DNA of 64,000 nucleotides from Flavobacteriaceae bacterium (GTDB lineage: Bacteria > Bacteroidota > Bacteroidia > Flavobacteriales > Flavobacteriaceae). How positions within the stretch are numbered: position 1 is the first letter of the stretch; the number at the start of each line of letters is the position of its first letter. This document shows, in pieces, positions 26,746 through 35,584 of this stretch. The position numbers were made by a program, and so were the translations under genes. The notes beneath the pieces are model-generated. The model was not told where the DNA came from. It worked only from the letters and a program-made list of their open reading frames with translations, and did no database searches. Location of the stretch: NCBI GenBank assembly GCA_947446865.1, contig CANFHX010000006.1, positions 1 through 64,000 of the forward strand, read 5' to 3'.

Positions 26746-27640
26746 TAAATTGTATTGTTTGTAATTTTTTGTTTTTCAATTTTATATTCATTCCTGCTAC
26801 GCCTTGAATTCCTCCAGTATGTATTAGCAGAATTTTAGAATTTTCTGGAAAATAATTATTCTTTATTAATTCTATAACGCCAAAAACCATCTTTCCAGTA
26901 TAAATAGGATCTAAAGGAATTTTATTTTGAACATAAAATAAATTTATAAATGCAATTAATTCCTCGTTGACTTTGCCGTAACCTCCAAAGTGATAATCAG
27001 AAATTAAACTAAAATTATCTTTCTTTGCAAAATTACAAATATCTTTTTGTAAAAAGTCGCCTTTTAAGGAAGGAAAACCTAAAACTTTTTGCTTTGCAGA
27101 AGCACTATTGCTTATTCCTGCAATAGTTCCTCCCGTTCCAACAGAACAACAGACATAATCATAAATAGCATCTTCTTTTGAAAGGATTTCCTCACATCCT
27201 GCAACTGCAAAAGCATTCGTTCCTCCTTCTGGCACTAAATAAAAAGAACCGTATTTTTCTTTTAAATTAGCTATAAAATCAGCCGTGTCTTTTAATCGAT
27301 ATTCATCCCTTGAAACAAACTCAAATTTCATACCACATTCTTGAGCAAATTTTAAAGTTGGGTTGTCTTCTATTTTAGACTCCAATTCATCTCCTCTAAT
27401 AATTCCGATAGTTTGAAATCCATTTTCTTTTCCTGCAAAAGCAGTAGCAGCAATATGATTGGAATAAGCTCCTCCAAAAGTCAAAAGAGTTTTTTGATTT
27501 TCTTTAGTTACTTGCAATAAATTATATTTGAGTTTTCGGAATTTATTTCCAGAAACAAACGGATGGATTAAATCTTCCCGTCGAATAAATACTTTCACGG
27601 TAGAATTACTAATTTTTATTTCTTGGGTTAGAACTTCCAA
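26738..27640 (-). CDS. PLP-dependent deaminase/D-cysteine desulfhydrase family protein
   Basis: 300 residues of the 1-aminocyclopropane-1-carboxylate deaminase/D-cysteine desulfhydrase family (fold type II PLP enzymes). The PLP Lys is in SGNKFRKLKYNL, and GGAYSNHIAATAFAGKENG is the substrate loop. SVGTGGTIAG binds the phosphate. Sequence alone cannot separate ACC deaminase from D-cysteine desulfhydrase activity; the latter is more usual when no plant association is known. It overlaps the glucosaminidase gene by 8 bases. Confidence 0.85.
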   Translation of the reverse strand: MEVLTQEIKISNSTVKVFIRREDLIHPFVSGNKFRKLKYNLLQVTKENQKTLLTFGGAYSNHIAATAFAGKENGFQTIGIIRGDELESKIEDNPTLKFAQECGMKFEFVSRDEYRLKDTADFIANLKEKYGSFYLVPEGGTNAFAVAGCEEILSKEDAIYDYVCCSVGTGGTIAGISNSASAKQKVLGFPSLKGDFLQKDICNFAKKDNFSLISDYHFGGYGKVNEELIAFINLFYVQNKIPLDPIYTGKMVFGVIELIKNNYFPENSKILLIHTGGIQGVAGMNIKLKNKKLQTIQFND

Positions 27641-27718
27641 TTGTTTTTTTTACAAAGTTAACAATCTTAAAGCCTATTTAAATTTATCGGACAATTATCT
27701 TTCCTTATTCTCCCCTTT

Positions 27719-28069
27719 TTAATACTGAAAACCTCTACAATAAATCAAGAATTTCCAAAAAGATCTTGTTTTCAAATATTCCAAATCCTTTTCATTTGCA
27801 TAGGCTTCCCGTTCAAATGAAATAGCATAATACGCTATTTTTCTATCTTTAAATTGAATCCATCGAAACAAAAATTCTAAAATATACCAAACGTAAAATG
27901 GCAAGACAAACAACTCCAACTGTTGTCTTATATGGATTTTTTCATGATTAAGAAAGACCTTATCGTTTCTATCATTCGCATTAGAAATTAAAACAAAAGG
28001 ATATAAAGTTAACCCTCGAAAACCTTTGGGCGTTAAATATTTAAAAACTACTACTCTCATATAGTACAA
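27719..28069 (-). CDS. Small HExxH protein with a membrane segment
   Basis: 116 residues, or 113 from the second Met at 28060. It contains NHEKIHIRQQ, an HExxH motif with a conserved Gln/Glu-rich continuation (QLELFVLPFYVWYILEF, hydrophobic), and then AISFEREAYAN, which could give the third zinc-binding Glu. This resembles a minimal zincin-type metallopeptidase attached to the membrane. I do not know a named family, and activity is inferred from the motif only. It is transcribed away from the DUF5522 gene, with starts about 20 bases apart. Confidence 0.6.
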   Translation of the reverse strand: MYYMRVVVFKYLTPKGFRGLTLYPFVLISNANDRNDKVFLNHEKIHIRQQLELFVLPFYVWYILEFLFRWIQFKDRKIAYYAISFEREAYANEKDLEYLKTRSFWKFLIYCRGFQY

Positions 28070-28088
28070 AGTTGCTAAATTTGTAGTT

Positions 28089-28307
28089 ATGTTTGAAGAT
28101 AAAAAGGAAAATAAATTAATTGAAGGCGAGGATTATTACATCACCCCCGAAGGTTACCGCTGTTTCACCGAAAAATACCATTTAAAACGAGGACACTGTT
28201 GCCGAAGTGGCTGCCGTCATTGCCCGTATGGTTTTGATAAAAAAACGGGGACTATTAAAAAAAAGTAATTGTTACTAAACAACAAACCATAAACAACAAA
28301 CTATAAA
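28089..28307 (+). CDS. Cysteine-rich DUF5522 family protein
   Basis: 72 codons from ATG 28089 to TAA 28305-28307. The sequence YYITPEGYRCFTEKYHLKRG then HCCRSGCRHCPYGFDK contains four Cys and two His in a tight cluster, as in the small DUF5522 proteins of Bacteroidota. It is likely metal binding. The tail after KTGTIKKK runs through nine A residues and reads VIVTKQQTINNKL; this lies in word-like intergenic sequence (AACAACAAACCATAAACAAC), so the natural end may be KKK. It is followed 6 bases later by hutU and may be cotranscribed. Confidence 0.75.
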
Positions 28308-28313
28308 TTTATA

Positions 28314-30290
28314 ATGACTTTTAAAGAACAAATACTACAAGGAATTCCATCGGTGCTACCGAATATAAAACCTTATGAAACCGAAATAAATCACGCACCT
28401 AAACGCAAGGAAATTCTTTCAACCGAAGAAAAAAAATTAGCGTTAAAGAATGCTTTACGCTATTTTGAAGCAGAACATCATGCAACATTACTTCCCGAAT
28501 TTAAAGCGGAACTAGAAACGTATGGTCGTATTTATATGTATCGTTTTCGACCAGATTACAACATATACGCCCGACCAATTCAGGAATATCCCGGAAAATG
28601 CGAACAAGCAAAAGCCATCATGTTGATGATTCAAAATAATTTGGATTATGCCGTAGCACAACATCCACATGAATTAATTACCTATGGCGGAAATGGGGCC
28701 GTATTTCAAAATTGGGCGCAATACCGCTTGACCATGAAATATCTGGCCGAAATGACCGAAGAACAAACATTAGCCATGTATTCTGGACACCCGATGGGTT
28801 TATTTCCATCACACAAAGAGGCTCCAAGAGTTGTTGTCACTAACGGAATGGTTATTCCAAATTATTCCAAGCCCGATGATTGGGAAAAAATGAATGCCTT
28901 AGGCGTTTCGCAATACGGACAAATGACGGCTGGAAGTTATATGTATATAGGTCCGCAAGGAATTGTTCACGGAACTACCATAACTGTTTTGAATGGTTTC
29001 CGAAAAATAAAAAAATCTCCAACTGGAGGTTTATTTGTAACATCTGGACTTGGCGGAATGTCGGGCGCACAACCTAAAGCAGGTAATATTGCTGGCTGTG
29101 TAACGGTTTGTGCCGAAGTAAATCCGAAAATAACCCACATTCGACATTCGCAAGGATGGATAAATGAAGTGGTAGAACATATTGAAGATTTAGTGCCGAG
29201 AGTTAAAAAAGCACTAGAAAATAAAGAAGTTGTTTCCATCGCTTACCTCGGTAACGTGGTAGATATTTGGGAACGTTTCGATCAAGAAAACCTTCACATC
29301 GATTTAGGTTCTGATCAAACTTCACTGCACAATCCATGGGCTGGAGGATACTACCCTATCGGACACACCTTTGAAGAATCGAATGAATTGATGGCTAATA
29401 ATCCAGATAAATTCAAAGAAGAAGTGCAAAAAACACTTCGTCGTCATGCCGCTGCAATTAATAAACATACCGAAAAAGGAACCTATTTCTTCGATTATGG
29501 AAATGCATTCTTATTAGAAGCCTCTCGAGCAGGTGCCGATGTTTTTGCCGAAAACCACATCGATTTTAAATACAACAGTTACGTGCAAGACATCATGGGG
29601 CCTATGTGTTTTGATTATGGATTTGGACCGTTCCGTTGGGTTTGCGCTTCTGGAAATCCAGAAGATTTAGCCAAAACCGACAAAATTGCTTGCGATGTCT
29701 TGGAAGAAATGATGCAGAATTCACCCATAGAAATTCAGCAACAAATGGCCGATAATATCCAATGGATAAAAGGAGCCCAAGAAAATAAATTGGTCGTAGG
29801 GTCGCAAGCACGAATTCTTTATGCCGATGCCGAAGGTAGAATTAAAATAGCCGAAGCCTTTAACCAAGCCATAGCTCGTGGCGAAATTGGCTACATTATT
29901 TTAGGCCGTGATCACCACGATGTTTCCGGAACCGATTCTCCTTACAGAGAAACTTCCAATATTTATGATGGCTCACGTTTTACTGCCGATATGGCAATAC
30001 AAAATGTCATTGGCGATAGTTTCCGCGGAGCAACTTGGGTATCCATTCACAATGGTGGTGGCGTTGGTTGGGGCGAAGTAATTAATGGTGGTTTTGGTAT
30101 GGTTCTTGATGGTTCTAAAGAAGCATCTAAACGTTTGGAATCGATGCTGTTCTGGGATGTAAACAACGGAATTTCAAGAAGAAGTTGGGCGCGAAACGAA
30201 GGAGCAATTTTTGCAATAAAAAGAGCCATGGATGCGCAACCTTTATTAAAAATTACCATCCCTAATTTAGTTGATGAAAATTTATTTTAG
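28314..30290 (+). CDS. hutU: Urocanate hydratase
   Basis: 658 residues, longer than the roughly 550-residue proteobacterial enzyme but usual for the Bacteroidota form. It converts urocanate to imidazolone propionate with tightly bound NAD in histidine catabolism. Signature parts are YGGNGAVFQNWAQYRLTMKYL, GSYMYIGPQGIVHGTT, GLGGMSGAQPKAGNIAGCV and RDHHDVSGTDSPYRET. The C-terminal GGGVGWGEVINGGFGMVLDG is also conserved. hutH, hutI and hutG are not in the window. Confidence 0.95.
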   Translation: MTFKEQILQGIPSVLPNIKPYETEINHAPKRKEILSTEEKKLALKNALRYFEAEHHATLLPEFKAELETYGRIYMYRFRPDYNIYARPIQEYPGKCEQAKAIMLMIQNNLDYAVAQHPHELITYGGNGAVFQNWAQYRLTMKYLAEMTEEQTLAMYSGHPMGLFPSHKEAPRVVVTNGMVIPNYSKPDDWEKMNALGVSQYGQMTAGSYMYIGPQGIVHGTTITVLNGFRKIKKSPTGGLFVTSGLGGMSGAQPKAGNIAGCVTVCAEVNPKITHIRHSQGWINEVVEHIEDLVPRVKKALENKEVVSIAYLGNVVDIWERFDQENLHIDLGSDQTSLHNPWAGGYYPIGHTFEESNELMANNPDKFKEEVQKTLRRHAAAINKHTEKGTYFFDYGNAFLLEASRAGADVFAENHIDFKYNSYVQDIMGPMCFDYGFGPFRWVCASGNPEDLAKTDKIACDVLEEMMQNSPIEIQQQMADNIQWIKGAQENKLVVGSQARILYADAEGRIKIAEAFNQAIARGEIGYIILGRDHHDVSGTDSPYRETSNIYDGSRFTADMAIQNVIGDSFRGATWVSIHNGGGVGWGEVINGGFGMVLDGSKEASKRLESMLFWDVNNGISRRSWARNEGAIFAIKRAMDAQPLLKITIPNLVDENLF

Positions 30291-30388
30291 TTTAAAATTG
30301 TTTTAGGTTTAAGGGTTTAAAAAAAACGCACCACAAGTCAAACAATTTTAAACAACTTTAAACTTATTAAACAAAAAATTATAAAGCT

Positions 30389-30919
30389 ATGAAAAAACTA
30401 AAATTTATCCCCGTACTTCTGCTCTTCGTTTTGGCATCTTGCAATTCGGTTAGAGTAAATGCCGATTACGACAAAAAAGCGAATTTTTCAAGTTACAAAA
30501 CCTACGCCTACTTAAAAAGTGCCATAGACAAAGTAGAAATTTCCGATTTAGACAAGAAACGAATTTTGCATTCTATAGACGATGCCCTAGCAACCAAAGG
30601 ATTCACCAAAAGTGAAACCCCCGATTTACTAATTAGCATTTTCACCAAAGAAAACCAAAGAGTAGACATCTATAACAACGCCGGTTTTGGCTGGGGATTC
30701 GGTTGGGGATGGAGCCCTTACATGGGTATGGGTTACAGTTCCACATACGTCACTCCCGAAGGCACTTTATACATTGATTTAGTCGATGCTAAAACCAAAG
30801 AATTAGTGTGGCAAGGCGAAGGAAGCGGCTATCTAACCAAAGACACCGAACAAAAAGACGCCCGTATTAAAGAATTTGTAGATAGAATTTTATCGCAATA
30901 TCCACCAGTTAAAAAGTAA
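30389..30919 (+). CDS. DUF4136 family lipoprotein
   Basis: 176 residues. MKKLKFIPVLLLFVLASC is a lipoprotein signal with Cys18. The mature domain (VNADYDKKANFSSYKTYAYL, LATKGFTKSETPDLLISIF, GTLYIDLVDAKTKELVWQGEGSGYL) matches DUF4136. There is a Gly/Trp/Phe-rich insertion AGFGWGFGWGWSPYMGMGY in the middle. The family is thought to be periplasmic or outer-membrane attached; its function is unknown. It is a single gene with its own terminator. Confidence 0.85.
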   Translation: MKKLKFIPVLLLFVLASCNSVRVNADYDKKANFSSYKTYAYLKSAIDKVEISDLDKKRILHSIDDALATKGFTKSETPDLLISIFTKENQRVDIYNNAGFGWGFGWGWSPYMGMGYSSTYVTPEGTLYIDLVDAKTKELVWQGEGSGYLTKDTEQKDARIKEFVDRILSQYPPVKK

Positions 30920-30981
30920 GTAGTGTTTCGTTTTCAGTTGGCAGTTTACACTATTGTAAATACAAAGCCAAATAATCTCTC

Positions 30982-31013
30982 AAACCGCAGCAGTAATGTT
31001 GCGGTTTTTTTTT
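30982..31013 (+). terminator. Terminator after the DUF4136 gene
   Basis: AAACCGCA and TGCGGTTT pair around a 10-base loop, followed by a run of T. Directly behind it begins family B copy 2. Confidence 0.8.
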
Positions 31014-31146
31014 GAAGCGAATTTTTAGGCATTTTAGTAAACGTCTTTCCTGCCATCCTTTGCAATCTGTCATTGCAAGGCAGCAACAATCCAACAACAA
31101 CATATCATTAATTGCAATGCCAGGATTTCCACTTCTGTCAGGGCTA
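31014..31146 (-). repeat. Dispersed repeat family B, copy 2
   Basis: Read on the minus strand it opens TAGCCCTGACAGAAGTGGAA, has a hairpin around the TGCAAT/ATTGCA words, and closes with CAGGAAAGACGTTTACTAAAATGCC...ATTCGCTTC. The rest of the gap to 31464 is AT-rich; I see no gene and only weak promoter-like words (TTTTGTCGAG, ATTGACC) before the RiPP locus. Confidence 0.75.
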
Positions 31147-31464
31147 AAAAGTTTATGCCTTTTGTGAAATAAAAGTTTCAAAAGAAATTATTTATTATAT
31201 AATTCGTTGGAAGTAAAAACACCTCTTACCCTTCTTCATCACTGACTCAAAAAGCATCTTACATCTTATTATTTATATAATTACTGCTCCAAAATTCATC
31301 TCGTTAGTGAAAAATATTTTTTTTATTTAAAAATAAATATTATTTTTAGTCTAAACTTAAATGCGTTTTGTCGAGTTATCAATACGTGTATTTAAGAGTC
31401 GCATCAAACAATTGACCACCTTTACACAAAAAAATAACTAAACTAAATAAACATAGAAAATAAG

Positions 31465-33831
31465 ATGACAAAAAGACATTTACTATCATTATTACTAATT
31501 ATTTTATTTCAAAATCAAGTTTTTTCACAAATAAAAATAAGCGGACAAATAAAAAACGAAAAAAATAATCCTGTTGAGTTTATTGAAATTCAATTACAAA
31601 ATAAAGATTCAATCATATTAAAAAGTGAACTTACAAATGCAGAGGGCAAATTCATTCTAGAAACTGAAAAAGGAGAATATTCATTGCTTGTTAGACAATT
31701 AGGGGTAGTTTATCACAAACAAAAGATAAATGTAAACCAAGATACATATATAGGTATAATTAATATTACTAAAAAAGAACAGCAACTTCAAGAAGTTGTA
31801 ATTACTTCAAAAAAGAAACTTATAGAAAGAAAAGTGGATAGATTAATTTTCAATGTAGAAAATAGTATCTCCGCCTCCGGTGGTGATGCTATTGATGCTT
31901 TGAAAATTGCTCCTCGTGTTAAAGTAAAGAATGATAATATTTCAATGATTGGAAAAAATAATATGTCCGTAATGGTTGATGATAAACTTATACTTTTAAC
32001 GGGTGATGAACTTATTAATTTTCTTAAAAGCATTCCATCTGATAACATTAAAAGTATTGAGGTTATTACCACTCCACCAGCAAAATACGATGCGGAAGGT
32101 AATAGTGGTTTGATTAATATAAAACTAAAAAAGTCTAAATTAAATCAATGGAATGCTTCTTTAAGAAATTCATACATTCAAAGTACCTACCCAAAAGGCT
32201 CTTTTGTTGGTAATTTTGATTATCAAAAAAACAAACTTTCTTTATATTCAAATTTGAATTATGTTAATGGTTCAAATGCTCAAGTTGAAACAAATAAAAT
32301 ATATTATCCTTTGGGGTTATGGAATGAAGAAAACAAAAGAAGAGATTTCCAAAATTCTGTAAATGGTAGAATTGGAGCAGATTATAAAATATCTGAAAAA
32401 TTTTCAGTTGGTATGCAATATTTAGGAAGTTTTAGCAAACCAAAAATTGCAGAAAATAGTTTGACTACTATTTACAATCAAACAAACTCTCAAATAGATT
32501 CTTATATAAATACTTTATCCGAAAATTTGGGCAAAAATAATAATCATTCTCTAAATCTAAACTCCACAGTAGTTTTTGATACAATTGGAAAAAAAATGAA
32601 TATCAATTTAGATTATTTTAAATTCAAAAATGATGATAATAGAATTTTTAATACCATAAATTTATTATCCGCCAATAATACCAGTTTACAAGATATTCAA
32701 AATTATTCAGCTAAAATTGATTTTGAACATCCTTTAAAATGGATTAATTTAAGTTATGGCGGGAAATTATCTTTTATTAAAACTCAAAATAATGTAAACT
32801 ATTTTGACACAACGTTAGGTACTCCAATTTTTGACCCAACCCAAAGTAACGAATTTAATTACGATGAAAACACACAAGCAATTTATCTAAATGGGACAAA
32901 AAAATTAAATGAAAAATGGGAAACTCAATTAGGTTTTAGATTAGAAAATACACAAACAGAGGGGGTTTCAAAAACACTTAATCAAAAAAACACAAATTCT
33001 TATACAAAATTGTTTCCAACATTTTACCTTACCTATACACCAAATGAGAAACACTCATTTTCGATAAACTATAATAAAAGAATAAATAGACCTTCTTACA
33101 ATAGATTAAATCCGTTTAGATGGTATAGTAATCCATTTTCTTACACAGAGGGAAATCCATTTTTGCAACCATCATTTTCAAACAATTTAGAATTAAACTA
33201 CACATTTAATGATAATTGGTCAAATAGCATCTATTATTCTCATTCTGATAATGGATTTGAACAAATTACTATTGTGGATAACACAGATAATATTCAAAAA
33301 ACAATTGCACAAAATTTTTTCAAAACAACAATAATAGGTATTTCAGAATCATATACTTATAATAAATTAAAATGGTTATCAAGTACATTTTCATTTGATT
33401 GGAATTATAGCAAATCAGAATCTTTGATACCAATAACAAATCAAAATTTAAATGGTTCAAATGCTTATTTTTCAACAAGTACCGATTTTAATTTAAACAA
33501 ATACAAAACATTACTTTTTAATTTTTCTTATTGGTATAACTTTAAAGGAACTTCAGATTTAGATAAAAACAATGCTTACAGCCAATTAGATGCATCAATT
33601 AAATATTTTGCCTTTGATAAAAAATTACAAATAAGTTTCAATGCAAATGATATTTTAAGCACAAACAGACCTATTTATAGCAGTTTTACAAATAATATAC
33701 AAATAGATTACAAAAATTATTATGATGTCCGATTATTCCGCTTATCATTAGTTTACAAATTTGGCAACAAGAATATCAATGTAGAGAAAAAAGAATTTGG
33801 TAATCAAGAAGAAAAAGAAAGAACCAATTAA
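31465..33831 (+). CDS. TonB-receptor-like outer membrane beta-barrel protein of the RiPP locus
   Basis: 788 residues. The signal peptide MTKRHLLSLLLIILFQNQVFSQ is followed by a carboxypeptidase-regulatory-like domain (about 23-110; ISGQIKNEKNNPVEFIEIQL), a plug-like region (VDRLIFNVENSISASGGDAIDALKIAP; TTPPAKYDAEGNSGLINIKLKK) and a long C-terminal barrel. This is the outer membrane beta-barrel (OMP_b-brl_3-like) family. It precedes the peptide precursor on the same strand and could take the mature peptide across the outer membrane or act as its receptor. It has lower GC and more Asn/Lys codons than the core genes to its left. Confidence 0.85.
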   Translation: MTKRHLLSLLLIILFQNQVFSQIKISGQIKNEKNNPVEFIEIQLQNKDSIILKSELTNAEGKFILETEKGEYSLLVRQLGVVYHKQKINVNQDTYIGIINITKKEQQLQEVVITSKKKLIERKVDRLIFNVENSISASGGDAIDALKIAPRVKVKNDNISMIGKNNMSVMVDDKLILLTGDELINFLKSIPSDNIKSIEVITTPPAKYDAEGNSGLINIKLKKSKLNQWNASLRNSYIQSTYPKGSFVGNFDYQKNKLSLYSNLNYVNGSNAQVETNKIYYPLGLWNEENKRRDFQNSVNGRIGADYKISEKFSVGMQYLGSFSKPKIAENSLTTIYNQTNSQIDSYINTLSENLGKNNNHSLNLNSTVVFDTIGKKMNINLDYFKFKNDDNRIFNTINLLSANNTSLQDIQNYSAKIDFEHPLKWINLSYGGKLSFIKTQNNVNYFDTTLGTPIFDPTQSNEFNYDENTQAIYLNGTKKLNEKWETQLGFRLENTQTEGVSKTLNQKNTNSYTKLFPTFYLTYTPNEKHSFSINYNKRINRPSYNRLNPFRWYSNPFSYTEGNPFLQPSFSNNLELNYTFNDNWSNSIYYSHSDNGFEQITIVDNTDNIQKTIAQNFFKTTIIGISESYTYNKLKWLSSTFSFDWNYSKSESLIPITNQNLNGSNAYFSTSTDFNLNKYKTLLFNFSYWYNFKGTSDLDKNNAYSQLDASIKYFAFDKKLQISFNANDILSTNRPIYSSFTNNIQIDYKNYYDVRLFRLSLVYKFGNKNINVEKKEFGNQEEKERTN

Positions 33832-33973
33832 TTGATTTATCATTCTGTGTATTTTGTAGTGTACAATGCAAAAGAAAAGAATTCTAAATAACCCGCTTGC
33901 AAGCAACACCGCATCAGTACGGTGTAATAATATGCTGAACGTAATATTTTTAAATTTTCAAAATTTTAACAAA

Positions 33974-34159
33974 ATGAAAAATTCAATTTTAAAAAGTGCT
34001 TTAAGCACATTCGCAGCTAAAAAAGAAGTTTCAACTAAAAACTTCGAGGTTATTACTTCTTTAGGAAGTATCAAAGGTGGTTTAGAAGCTGCTTTAGGAT
34101 GTACCAATTGCAAGAAAAAGCAATCTGGTGGTACAGGTGGTACTACAAACAACGGATAA
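33974..34159 (+). CDS. GG-leader RiPP precursor peptide
   Basis: 61 residues from MKNSILKSALSTFAAKK. The leader ends ITSLGSIKGG (Gly35-Gly36), a double-glycine site matching the C39 peptidase encoded downstream. The predicted core is LEAALGCTNCKKKQSGGTGG plus TTNNG, 25 residues with Cys43 and Cys46 in a C-x-x-C pair and a Gly/Thr/Asn-rich tail. The frame is open 36 codons upstream, but those residues look non-coding and I start at 33974. A hairpin follows, then the radical SAM gene. Cys43 and Cys46 are the likely sites of thioether or other radical modification. No close named family was identified; it resembles GG-type natural product precursors of Bacteroidota. Confidence 0.82.
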   Translation: MKNSILKSALSTFAAKKEVSTKNFEVITSLGSIKGGLEAALGCTNCKKKQSGGTGGTTNNG

Positions 34160-34170
34160 AACCGTATGTT

Positions 34171-34198
34171 ATACTGGGCTAAATTATTAGCCCAGTAT
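34171..34198 (+). terminator. Hairpin between precursor and maturase, likely attenuator
   Basis: ATACTGGGCTAA and TTAGCCCAGTAT form a perfect 12-bp stem with an ATTA loop, followed by TTTTT. Placed directly after the precursor gene, it would make the peptide message more abundant than that of the processing genes. Confidence 0.85.
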
Positions 34199-34222
34199 TT
34201 TTAATCTTAAAAAACTAAAAAT

Positions 34223-35581
34223 ATGAAATTTGTAACATCCAGATATTTAGCATTTTCAGATTCATTTGAGGAAAATGAAATTTATAAAAGAATAATATAT
34301 TCTACAAGAACCTCTATTACTGCATTAATTAAAGAGAATATTTTTCAAGATTTATTGAAAAATAATTATTCAAACATTGAAAGTGAATTATTAGACCTGC
34401 TTTTTTCTATGGAAATCATTATTCCTGAAAATGAAAATGAGTTTGAAGAAATTATGGTACAAAATAATTCAATGTTAGAAGTAAATCATCATTTAGATTT
34501 AACTATTCAACCAACCGCCAACTGCCAGTTAGGCTGTCATTATTGTGCTCAAGAACATTCAAAAGTAAATATGGCAGACGATGTTTACAATAAAACTTTA
34601 GAAAGAGTAAAATTAAAACTTGAATCTGATAAATTTAAAAATCTTTCCGTTACTTGGTATGGTGGAGAACCTTTAAATGCACTCACTCAATTAAAAAAAA
34701 TAAGCACAGAAATAATAAAACTTTGCGAAATTAACAATGTTATTTATGATGGCTCCATAATTACAAATGGGTTAAGTTTAAAACCTAATGTTTTTAAAGA
34801 TTTGTACCTTAATCATAATGTATTAAATTATCAAATTACATTAGATGCAACGGCTGAATTTCACGATACTCGAAGAATTACTAAAAAAGGAGAAAAAACT
34901 TTTGACTTAATTTTCAAAAACATAATTGATATTATCAATTTGGACTGTTATCAAGAAAAAAATCACGAACCAATATTAATCCGAACAAACATTGACAAAA
35001 CAAATATTGAAGGAATAAAACCTTTAATAGATTTGTTCGCTGAAAATAATGCACAAGGAAAAATACAGTTTAGTTTTGCACCAATTGTAGACTGGGGGGA
35101 TAAGAAATTTGGAACTTCAGATGGTTTTACAAAAAAAGATTTTGCAGATATAGAAATTGATTTAATGTTATACGCTCATCAAAAAGGTTTTTTAATTAAT
35201 ACTTCACTTGTACCAAAAAGAGAGTTTATGCCTTGTATGGTTGTTGCAAAAGATTCCGAAGTTTACGATGCTTTTGGTAATGTATATCCTTGTTATGAAT
35301 TTACTTATACTCCAGCATACAAAGACGATATTCACAAAGTAGGTAATCTTTTAACCGAAAATTTTGTGCCTAATGATATGGCAACTACTAGAAATTGGTA
35401 TAATGATATAAGAAAAGAAGATTTTGCTACTTGTAATAAATGTGAATTACTTCCTGTTTGTGGTGGTGGTTGTGTTAAAAATTGGTACAACGATGAAACT
35501 GGTTGCCCAGGTTTTAAATTCAATATAAGTGATAGACTTTTAATTGATTATCTTAATAAAAATAATGCTTTAACTATTTAA
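34223..35581 (+). CDS. Radical SAM/SPASM peptide maturase
   Basis: 452 residues. The [4Fe-4S]-SAM motif is C101-x3-C105-x2-C108 (TANCQLGCHYCAQ). WYGGEPL carries the GGEP SAM motif. The N-terminal 90 residues are a helical region that may bind the leader. The C-terminal SPASM region holds many Cys (PCMVVAKDS, VYPCYEF, CNKCELLPVCGGGC, GCPGF) for auxiliary clusters. Enzymes of this type form thioether or carbon-carbon links in ribosomal peptides. The substrate is inferred to be the precursor at 33974-34159. It is followed after 3 bases by an unrecognised gene and then the exporter. Confidence 0.92.
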   Translation: MKFVTSRYLAFSDSFEENEIYKRIIYSTRTSITALIKENIFQDLLKNNYSNIESELLDLLFSMEIIIPENENEFEEIMVQNNSMLEVNHHLDLTIQPTANCQLGCHYCAQEHSKVNMADDVYNKTLERVKLKLESDKFKNLSVTWYGGEPLNALTQLKKISTEIIKLCEINNVIYDGSIITNGLSLKPNVFKDLYLNHNVLNYQITLDATAEFHDTRRITKKGEKTFDLIFKNIIDIINLDCYQEKNHEPILIRTNIDKTNIEGIKPLIDLFAENNAQGKIQFSFAPIVDWGDKKFGTSDGFTKKDFADIEIDLMLYAHQKGFLINTSLVPKREFMPCMVVAKDSEVYDAFGNVYPCYEFTYTPAYKDDIHKVGNLLTENFVPNDMATTRNWYNDIRKEDFATCNKCELLPVCGGGCVKNWYNDETGCPGFKFNISDRLLIDYLNKNNALTI

Positions 35582-35584
35582 CTT

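Noticed and set aside
30951..31181. 76-codon minus-strand frame over the DUF4136 terminator
   Set aside because: It covers a terminator and family B copy 2 and is Cys/Leu-rich by chance.
33866..33973. Longer precursor start adding 36 residues
   Set aside because: The extra residues contain hairpin-like DNA (GCTTGCAAGC, CACCG...CGGTG) and do not resemble a leader; the ATG at 33974 gives a normal GG leader.
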